Origin: an uncultured Oscillospiraceae bacterium
GTDB taxonomy: Bacteria; Bacillota; Clostridia; Oscillospirales; Oscillospiraceae
Reading direction: 5' to 3'
Length of the DNA: 64,000 nt
Assembly (NCBI GenBank): GCA_900757655.1
Contig: CAAEOT010000050.1
Location: forward strand, 1-64,000
Shown: piece after piece, positions 58,437 through 64,000 of the stretch
Numbering within the stretch: the first letter of the stretch is position 1
Layout: the number at the start of each line of letters is the position of its first letter
Translations under genes and position numbers: made by a program
The notes under the pieces: model-generated
What the model was told of the DNA's origin: nothing
Databases searched by the model: none
The model's input: the letters and a program-made list of their open reading frames with translations, nothing else

Positions 58437-58690
58437 CGCACCTCGCGCGGTCCGGATATGCACTGCCTCCAGTGGGTGGAAAGTCAAGCAAGTGCAGCAA
58501 GCGGGGCCGGCCAAGCCATTTTTTCGGCCGGCCGTTCAGAAGATCGGCAGCCCGTCCGGCCGTGCGCCGCATTTCCGACAGCGCCGCATCCCACACGGCG
58601 GGTTTCGTGCCGCGCCGCGCGCAGCGTGGCGGGCAGCGTCGAGATGATATGACATGTGTCGGAATATCGGTTTACATAACGCAAGGCGCG

Positions 58691-58713
58691 TTCGACACAT
58701 TCTGCCTGTCGAA
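58691..58713. promoter_or_regulatory. Inverted pair of 0A boxes upstream of spo0A
   Basis: TTCGACA (58691-58697) and TGTCGAA (58707-58713) are exact Spo0A boxes in opposite order, nine bases apart. Further weaker matches (TGTCGGAA at about 58658, TTCGACGG at about 58755) lie around. The 58437-58920 stretch otherwise holds a GGCCGGCC inverted repeat (about 58505-58545) and no gene I can support. Confidence 0.7.
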
Positions 58714-58814
58714 TGCAGGCGATATTTCTCGATATACTTCGAAAAATTGTATCTTTCGACGGCTATTATCGGATTATGTCAACAGAAAACTAGAGTAATT
58801 CGCCAAAAATCACA

Positions 58815-58843
58815 TTGTTCTCGCATTCCAGATATGGTAAAAT
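58815..58843 (+). promoter_or_regulatory. Sigma-A type promoter of spo0A
   Basis: TTGTTC (58815-58820), 17-base spacer, TAAAAT (58838-58843), 77 bases before the spo0A start. No clear sigma-H promoter was found. Confidence 0.55.
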
Positions 58844-58920
58844 ATCCTCGCAAGACAGGGGAAACGAGCGATTTGGCAGAGAGCTGACCGCAAGCCTGAA
58901 TTTTTGCGGAGGAGAAAGTT

Positions 58921-59706
58921 ATGGAAACGAAAATCAGTGTTCTGCTCGCCGACCCCGGCGAACAGTACCGCGCGGCCTATTCCAAGGCCATCGGCCAGGA
59001 GACGGATATGGAACTGGTCGCCCAGACGGACAATGGGCTGCGCGCGGAAGAACTCATCACCAAATTCCAGCCAGACGTCGTGGTGCTCGACCTCGTGCTG
59101 CCGAATCTGGACGGCCTGTCCCTGCTGACGCATCTGCGGGCGAAAAACGCACCGTCCCGCGTGATCGTCACCTCCGCGATCTGTAACGATCAGGTGCTGA
59201 TGGAGTGTGCGGAGCTCGGCACGACGTACTTCATGCAAAAGCCGTTTGACCCGCCGCTGCTCGTGCAGCGCATCCGCCAGACGGCCCGGCCGCATCAGCG
59301 CACCGGCGGCGCTGGCGCGCAGCTCGCTGCGGCGGAGCCCGAGCCCTCGCTCGAGAGCGTCGTCACCGACGTTATCCACGAGATCGGCGTGCCCGCGCAC
59401 ATTAAGGGCTACCAGTACCTGCGCGAGGCGATCTTGCTGACGATCGACGACATGGACATCATCAACTCCGTGACGAAGGTGCTCTATCCCGAGGTCGCGC
59501 GCAAGTTCAACACGACGCCCTCGCGCGTTGAGCGCGCCATCCGGCACGCGATCGAGGTCGCGTGGGACCGCGGCGATATCGAGACGCTGCAGAAGTTTTT
59601 CGGCTACACGGTCTCGAACATCAAGGGCAAGCCAACGAACTCGGAGTTCATCGCCATGATCGCCGACTGCCTGAGCCTGCGGCAGAAGCAGGCGAGTGTG
59701 CGCTGA
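58921..59706 (+). CDS. spo0A: Sporulation transcription factor Spo0A
   Basis: The 261-residue protein has a receiver domain with phospho-acceptor Asp57 (VVVLDLVLPNLDGL) and the Lys of MQKPFD. After a linker it has the Spo0A DNA-binding domain: IHEIGVPAHIKGYQYLREAI, LYPEVARKFNTTPSRVERAIRHAIEVAW and FFGYTVSNIKGKPTNSEFI. It is the master switch of sporulation and stationary phase. The second acidic residue of the usual Asp-Asp pair near the N-terminus is Pro here (ADPGEQ), a small departure. GGAGGAG precedes the ATG. Confidence 0.97.
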   Translation: METKISVLLADPGEQYRAAYSKAIGQETDMELVAQTDNGLRAEELITKFQPDVVVLDLVLPNLDGLSLLTHLRAKNAPSRVIVTSAICNDQVLMECAELGTTYFMQKPFDPPLLVQRIRQTARPHQRTGGAGAQLAAAEPEPSLESVVTDVIHEIGVPAHIKGYQYLREAILLTIDDMDIINSVTKVLYPEVARKFNTTPSRVERAIRHAIEVAWDRGDIETLQKFFGYTVSNIKGKPTNSEFIAMIADCLSLRQKQASVR

Positions 59707-59733
59707 ATGCGCAGCTGGAGAATAAGAGGATGC

Positions 59734-59768
59734 AGAAAGCCCCCGGACACAATGTCCGAGGGCTTTCT
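59734..59768 (+). terminator. Terminator of spo0A
   Basis: AGAAAGCCC(C)CGGACA and TGTCCGAGGGCTTTCT arms with one imperfection. Confidence 0.8.
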
Positions 59769-59917
59769 GTATGGATCTGACCCGAGGCGGGCCTTGCCCC
59801 CTCGGGCTCAGAGGCTTCAAAATGGCGCTGCCGCTCATGCACTGTGTGTGTCCGTCCTGCCCCCAAAGCCCGCTCCCAAAAGGGGAAGGCTTGAAAAGTG
59901 CGCAGCGAACGCTACGT

Positions 59918-59948
59918 CAAAGCCCCCGGGCAGATGTCCGGGGGCTTG
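59918..59948 (-). terminator. Terminator of the 899-aa protein gene
   Basis: On the minus strand, AAGCCCCCGG and CCGGGGGCTT arms with a T-rich tail. The 59769-59917 stretch between the two terminators contains a GCTCCCAAAAGGGGAAGG piece resembling the interspersed repeat near 51450, and nothing else I recognise. Confidence 0.7.
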
Positions 59949-59985
59949 CTGCGCGATGGGGGGAAATCTTGTGGGATCTGCCTGT

Positions 59986-62685
59986 TCACCAGCTCGGGAG
60001 CAGGGCAATGAAATCGTCCAGATCATAGTAGCTGCCGCCCTGCGGGCTGAGATCCGGCGCGGCGGCGTAGGCGCTGCCCGGCGTGGCCGTGACGGCGAGA
60101 GAGGCCGAATCGACCTGCGTGCGCAGCGTCACCTGGCTCGGCGTGAGCGAGAGGTAGAGCGGGGACGCCGCGATGTTCGCCGTGATGTTCAGCGCCCCGT
60201 CGGCATAGCCGAACTCGGAGATCGCGCCGACGACGCTCGCAAACGACAGGTGCTCGAAGAAGTAGGTGTAGGCCTCGATGGCGTTTTGCACGGTCTGGCG
60301 GTCGATGCCCGGCGTGATCGTGAGCACGGCGTAGAGCGCCTGCTCGAGCGAGCCCATGGACGCCTCAACATGGTGCCAGCCGAAGTCGATGTACACGCGG
60401 CTGTTCCAGAACGTGACGGTCAGGTCGCGGCCGAGGATCTGCGACACGGCGCGCGCCGCGACGGGCTTGCCGAGCGAGAGCACGAGATCGGTATCGAGGC
60501 TGTAGCCGTTGACGGACACGGTCGCGTCCATGCCCATGGCCTGCGCGCCGACATAGCGCTCGAGCACCGGGGCGAAGGGCTGCAGCTGCGAGAGGGTGAC
60601 ATAATCGCCGCTCGTGGGGGCGAGCGTGGTCGCAGCGCCGGACGTGCCGGTGATGGTCACGTGCACTGTCCAGCCCGCGGCCGTGACGGTCACGCTGTCG
60701 GCCGAGAGGGCGGCGGAGACAGGTGTGCCCGCGATGTTCAGCTGCGCGTGCAGCGCGTTATTCGACCACGCAAGATCCTGAATGCTGTCCACGGCGGACT
60801 GCGGTGTGAGCTCGCGGAAAAACTGCGCGTAGGCGTTGCCGGCGGCCGCAGCATCGTTTGCCCCGGCGAGCTTGCCTGCCCAGGTGACGAGGTCTTTGAT
60901 CTCGCTGCCCGTGCCGCTGACGTGGATGTTCCCGGCCGAGACGTACACCGTGCTGCCGATGTACTCGGCCGTGACGGTCACGCCGTCGACCGAGGTGGTG
61001 AGCGCGGCGTCATAGCCGCCGGAGGTTTTGGTCACGGTGGCCGTGCCCGTGAGGCTCAGCGGGCCGCTGAGGGCGACGTGGAAGGTTGCAGTCTTGGCGG
61101 TGGCCGCGTCCATGAGCGGGCTCACGAGGCTCAGTGCGCCGGTGAGGTCCGTGTAGCCGTCGAGCGACTGCACCTGGAAGCCGCCGTAGTACGGCACGGC
61201 GGTGACGTGCATGCGCGCGCCGCCGAAGTTGAGCGCCACGTCCGCGCGCGTCAGGCGCAGGGCGTCCGGGTCCGTGAGCAGGACGGTGCCGGAGATCATC
61301 GGGTCGTTGAGCCGGATGGTCATGCCGGTGTCGGTCTCCTGCATGGCGACGTTTTTCGTCAGCGCGGTCATGCCGGCCGCGTCGAGCGAGATGTTCGGGA
61401 TCTGCACGCCGAGATAGCCCGCGACCGTGCGCGCCGCGTCGATCGTGTCGCTCGCGCGCAGGACGATCTTCTGGCTGCCGAAGGCGACGTACACGCGCTC
61501 ATTGCTGTAGGCCGCGAAGAGATCCACGCCCGCGACATTGCCGCGCACCTGGAAGGTGGTCTGATCGATGTCCACGTGCGCCGTCAGGCCGTAGGACTGG
61601 CCGTTGGCGGTGACCGTGATGCTGTAGTTCGGCGTGCGGCGGAAGAAGTCGCGCACCATGGCCTGCGTGTCCTGCCCGCCGTCGGAGAGCTTGCCGAGGT
61701 TGTTGGGGTCATATTCGGTGGCGAGGTAGTGCTGGAACTCCGTCTGGTCGTCGGTCACGGCACCGAAGTCCGTGAACACCTCGGTGAGCGTGCTCGTGCA
61801 GTTGAGGCTGCCGAGGCCGGACATGGACACGGTGTAGCTCTCCACGGTGTCCATCTGCAGGAGGTCCCAGTTGGCGTCGATCGTCCAGACCATGTGCACG
61901 GCCGTGAATTCGGGGTTTTTCGCCGCGCCGCTGTACGTGCGCACCTGATGGCGATAGTACGCGCTCGCGCCGGCTGGCTCGAGGTCGAAGGTGAGGGTGT
62001 ACGTGCCGTCGTCGTTGGCGGTCATGGTCGGGTTTTGCACCGTGTCGCGGCTGATGACGTAGTTGCTCAGGTTGCGCGGGTCCTGCCCGTAGGCATCCTG
62101 ATAGTCCTGCTGCGAGATGGCTACGATCTGGTCGCTCCAGGTGGCGGTGTCGCCGCTGATGGAGCTGGCCTTGCGCACGAGGATGGCCCCGTCCTTGAAG
62201 TATTTCTGCTCGCCGAGCTTGACGAACATGCTCGTGCTGATGGCCTCGGTAAAGACGCTGTCGCTCGTCACGACGCGCACATTGTGCACGGCCTGATTGT
62301 AGTCGATGAAGCCGACCTTCGCCTTCGTCTCGCCGGTCGTCTCGGAGCGGTAGGTCTCCTGATCCATAACGCCGGTCGTGATATAGATATTGTCCTCCGC
62401 GCTCTGGCCGGAGGGGTCGCCGTCCGGGCGGGAGAGCGTCGTGCTCGCGCCGCCGGCGCCGTCATCGTCGCCGCCGCCGACTGCGCCGGGAATGATGATC
62501 GCCGCCGCGATTGCCAGCGCCAGCAGCGCGCCGCCGATGACATAGGTGCGCTTGCCGTGCTTGTGACGCGTCGGGCGCGCGGCGCTCTCCGCGGGTACCA
62601 GCTCGCTGTCGGCGATGTCCGGCGCGGTCTCGTCTGCGGTCGGCTTGCGCCGCCATGATGGCAGGCGGAAGGTCTGTTTGCTCAT
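59986..62685 (-). CDS. Large membrane-anchored extracytoplasmic protein with repeated modules, function unknown
   Basis: An 899-residue protein. A cytoplasmic N-terminus of about 45 residues (basic, RRK and HKHGKR) leads to one membrane segment (YVIGGALLALAIAAAIIIPG, about 48-67). A glycine- and aspartate-rich linker and some 800 residues of beta-rich, Thr/Ser/Ala-rich sequence follow outside. At least three modules share a VYV-(A/S)-x-G strand: ERVYVAFGSQKIVLRASD, STVYVSAGNIHVSGTG and SRVYIDFGWHHVEASMG, each after a stretch of ANGQSY or NGYSL type. ATG at 62685 follows AAGGGAG. No family recognised. Confidence 0.75.
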   Translation of the reverse strand: MSKQTFRLPSWRRKPTADETAPDIADSELVPAESAARPTRHKHGKRTYVIGGALLALAIAAAIIIPGAVGGGDDDGAGGASTTLSRPDGDPSGQSAEDNIYITTGVMDQETYRSETTGETKAKVGFIDYNQAVHNVRVVTSDSVFTEAISTSMFVKLGEQKYFKDGAILVRKASSISGDTATWSDQIVAISQQDYQDAYGQDPRNLSNYVISRDTVQNPTMTANDDGTYTLTFDLEPAGASAYYRHQVRTYSGAAKNPEFTAVHMVWTIDANWDLLQMDTVESYTVSMSGLGSLNCTSTLTEVFTDFGAVTDDQTEFQHYLATEYDPNNLGKLSDGGQDTQAMVRDFFRRTPNYSITVTANGQSYGLTAHVDIDQTTFQVRGNVAGVDLFAAYSNERVYVAFGSQKIVLRASDTIDAARTVAGYLGVQIPNISLDAAGMTALTKNVAMQETDTGMTIRLNDPMISGTVLLTDPDALRLTRADVALNFGGARMHVTAVPYYGGFQVQSLDGYTDLTGALSLVSPLMDAATAKTATFHVALSGPLSLTGTATVTKTSGGYDAALTTSVDGVTVTAEYIGSTVYVSAGNIHVSGTGSEIKDLVTWAGKLAGANDAAAAGNAYAQFFRELTPQSAVDSIQDLAWSNNALHAQLNIAGTPVSAALSADSVTVTAAGWTVHVTITGTSGAATTLAPTSGDYVTLSQLQPFAPVLERYVGAQAMGMDATVSVNGYSLDTDLVLSLGKPVAARAVSQILGRDLTVTFWNSRVYIDFGWHHVEASMGSLEQALYAVLTITPGIDRQTVQNAIEAYTYFFEHLSFASVVGAISEFGYADGALNITANIAASPLYLSLTPSQVTLRTQVDSASLAVTATPGSAYAAAPDLSPQGGSYYDLDDFIALLPSW

Positions 62686-62757
62686 GAATATCGATCTCCC
62701 TTGCAGGTGATGCCTGACGTGCGTATCGTCAGGAAAATCACATTTCTTCATGGCTTC

Positions 62758-62763
62758 ATTATA
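62758..62763 (-). promoter_or_regulatory. -10 element of the 899-aa protein gene
   Basis: A perfect TATAAT on the minus strand, 73 bases before the start. No good -35 is visible. The leader holds CCTGACG-N7-CGTCAGG, a short hairpin. Confidence 0.5.
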
Positions 62764-62872
62764 CGGCAAGGACTTTTGAAATGCATCCTCCGTGCGCGCG
62801 AGCGGTAGAAACGTTGGGAGAAGGCGATTCTACCAACGGGAGAATGGCAGGATTTCGGTAAAAACGTCCCTC

Positions 62873-62901
62873 TTGCGGCCGAACGCCTGGCGTGGTATAC
62901 T
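62873..62901 (+). promoter_or_regulatory. Promoter of the XRE-membrane regulator, possibly leaderless
   Basis: TTGCGG (62873-62878), 17-base spacer, TATACT (62896-62901). The ATG at 62908 lies six bases after the -10, at the expected transcription start, and no ribosome site precedes it. Confidence 0.6.
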
Positions 62902-62907
62902 CATAGC

Positions 62908-63534
62908 ATGGATGATGTGAGAGGCGCGCTCGCCGCCAACCTTGCCGAGCTGAGAAAAGAAGAAAACCTGACTCAGGCCGAGTTTGCCGCGCAGTTCAAT
63001 TACTCCGACAAGGCCGTGTCCAAGTGGGAGCGGGGCGATTCCCTGCCCGATGTCGTGATGCTCAAGACCATTGCCGACCTCTATGGCATGCGCGTGGACG
63101 ATCTGCTGACGGCCGGCGGCGTGGCCGCCGCGCGCGCCGAGGCCGCCGAGAGCAGCGGTGAGAAGCAGCACGATGCCTACCTCATGCCGAAGGTGCTCAT
63201 CGCCGCCATGTGGGTGACGATGGTGTGGGTCGTCGCGGTCGTGGTGTTTTTGTATTCACAGTTCAGCATCGGCAAGATGTACTGGATGGCGTTCGTGTGG
63301 GCGGTGCCGGTGTCGTTCGCCGTGGCGTTTCTCTTCTCCCGCCACTGGGAGGGGGAGTCGACGCTGCAGTGCGTGTTCGCGTCGCTGTTCGTGTGGAGCA
63401 CGATCACCGCGTTTTACTTTCAATACCTCGAATACAACATCTGGGCAGCGTTCTTCGTCGGCGTTCCGGTGCAGATCGCGCTCATCCTCGGCGCCAAGCT
63501 CCGCCGCGCCGGTGTACACTGGCTGCGCCGGTGA
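62908..63534 (+). CDS. XRE-family regulator with four C-terminal membrane segments
   Basis: A 208-residue protein. The HTH at residues 8-60 (LAELRKEENLTQAEFAAQFN, then SDKAVSKWERGDSLP) is followed by a linker and about four hydrophobic segments in residues 90-195 (VLIAAMWVTMVWVVAVVVFL; YWMAFVWAVPVSFAVAFLF; VFASLFVWSTITAFYF; AAFFVGVPVQIALILGA). It is read away from the 899-aa surface protein and could regulate it. The mRNA may be leaderless. Confidence 0.85.
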   Translation: MDDVRGALAANLAELRKEENLTQAEFAAQFNYSDKAVSKWERGDSLPDVVMLKTIADLYGMRVDDLLTAGGVAAARAEAAESSGEKQHDAYLMPKVLIAAMWVTMVWVVAVVVFLYSQFSIGKMYWMAFVWAVPVSFAVAFLFSRHWEGESTLQCVFASLFVWSTITAFYFQYLEYNIWAAFFVGVPVQIALILGAKLRRAGVHWLRR

Positions 63535-63552
63535 AATGCGCGCAAATTCTGC

Positions 63553-63581
63553 TTGACGGCCGGCCGCGCACGTGCTATACT
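63553..63581 (+). promoter_or_regulatory. Promoter of the CDF transporter
   Basis: TTGACG (63553-63558), 17-base spacer, TATACT (63576-63581). Confidence 0.75.
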
Positions 63582-63589
63582 CCCTCCTA

Positions 63590-63683
63590 ATGACAGGCCG
63601 AAACGGCCGGGCGGCGTCCGCGCCGCAGCAGACAGGACATCACCGCGTCTGTGGGACTCATATGCCCCACAGGCGCTTTTTTT
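63590..63683 (+). promoter_or_regulatory. NiCo riboswitch (czcD RNA) with terminator
   Basis: The leader has the conserved pieces ACAGGCC, GCCGGGC, GCAGCAGAC and GTCTGTGGGAC in the order of the NiCo riboswitch. The 3' part folds as a terminator (GCGTCTGTGGG with CCCCACAGGCGC, then seven T at 63677-63683). Cobalt or nickel binding should open the terminator for the metal exporter downstream. Confidence 0.8.
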
Positions 63684-63703
63684 GTGCGAAAGGAGTCTTA
63701 TTT

Positions 63704-64000
63704 ATGCGCGCACGCACCTCTACACCCGATGACGCCAAGCGCGTGACCATGCAGGTGTCCACCGCCGGCATCGTGTGCAATGCGGCCCTGACGGTGTTCA
63801 AGCTCGTCGCCGGCATCGTGGCGCACTCGTCGGCCATGGTGGCCGATGCCGTGCACTCGGCGTCCGACATTCTCGGCTCGCTGATCGTGATGATCGGCGC
63901 GGTCTTTTCCCACAAGGCGGCCGATGCCAGCCACCCCTACGGGCACGAAAAGCTCGAGTGCATCGCCTCCATCCTGCTGGGCAACATCCTTGTGCTCGTC
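63704..64000 (+). CDS. Cation diffusion facilitator (CDF) metal exporter, N-terminal part
   Basis: 99 residues are present; the gene runs past the window end. The start of a CDF protein is clear: VSTAGIVCNAALTVFKLVAG, then the metal-site segment VADAVHSASDILGSLIVMIG (HxxxD with Asp pair) and HPYGHEKLECIASI. ATG at 63704 follows AAAGGAG. With a NiCo riboswitch before it, export of cobalt or nickel is the likely job. Confidence 0.92.
   Translation, partial: MRARTSTPDDAKRVTMQVSTAGIVCNAALTVFKLVAGIVAHSSAMVADAVHSASDILGSLIVMIGAVFSHKAADASHPYGHEKLECIASILLGNILVLV

Noticed and set aside
54601..58596. 1331-aa minus-strand frame opposite the hydrogenase operon
   Set aside because: It crosses three conserved hydrogenase genes in antisense and has no recognisable domain.

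Overview
The window is about 64 kb of GC-rich bacterial chromosome with densely packed genes. The features present are spo0A with 0A boxes, a trimeric [FeFe] hydrogenase, AddAB recombination nuclease, a Gram-positive type ARG box, sigma-A promoters (TTGACA-17-TATAAT type), strong GGAGG ribosome sites and THF and NiCo riboswitches. Together they point to an anaerobic, probably spore-forming, GC-rich member of the Clostridia, most likely an Oscillospiraceae-type gut bacterium. There is no rRNA, CRISPR array, prophage or complete insertion sequence.

Layout. 68-3300 (minus): a three-gene operon (SnoaL-like, short-chain dehydrogenase, Old Yellow Enzyme/Fe-S flavoprotein) that resembles the enzyme classes of bile-acid inducible (bai) operons, read away from a large unusual HTH regulator (3654-5069). 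5104-6450: Nudix hydrolase, small membrane proteins and tRNA-Arg(ACG). 6633-10422: ymdB-like phosphodiesterase and an SbcD/SbcC-like pair, followed by a purine-type NCS2 permease, a VanZ protein, a DUF378 protein, a ParB/Noc-like protein and a flavodoxin-like protein. 15157-25477 (minus): the arginine operon argC-argJ-argB-argD-argF-carA-carB, with an ArgR box over its promoter. The last gene is a fusion of carbamoyl-phosphate synthase large subunit to a diaminopimelate-epimerase domain that lacks one catalytic cysteine. 25740-29215: Na/Pi cotransporter, a cyclodeaminase-family protein, and a folate-type ECF S component behind a THF riboswitch.

29335-31530 is an AT-richer accessory patch: two XRE regulators, three small hypothetical genes, a 15-bp inverted repeat enclosing 1.7 kb, and a 56-bp tandem repeat. 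31613-40219 holds a membrane glycosyltransferase, addB-addA and rpmE. 40489-51234 is the most unusual metabolic region. A TetR gene sits between a 2-hydroxyacyl-CoA dehydratase-like pair (plus a 59-aa membrane protein) and an opposed set: a GlpA-like flavoprotein, an NAD/FAD oxidoreductase, a DUF1667 protein, an FGGY kinase and an AGPS/GlcD-like FAD oxidase. The set looks like a pathway for an unidentified polyol or hydroxyacid substrate.

51550-53884 (minus) is an ABC importer of the nitrate/sulfonate/taurine type whose leader contains an intrinsic terminator. 54314-58374 is the NuoE/NuoF/HydA hydrogenase operon, followed by spo0A. 59986-62685 encodes an 899-aa membrane-anchored protein of unknown function with repeated modules. 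A possibly leaderless XRE-membrane regulator and a CDF metal exporter behind a NiCo riboswitch (cut by the window end) close the window.
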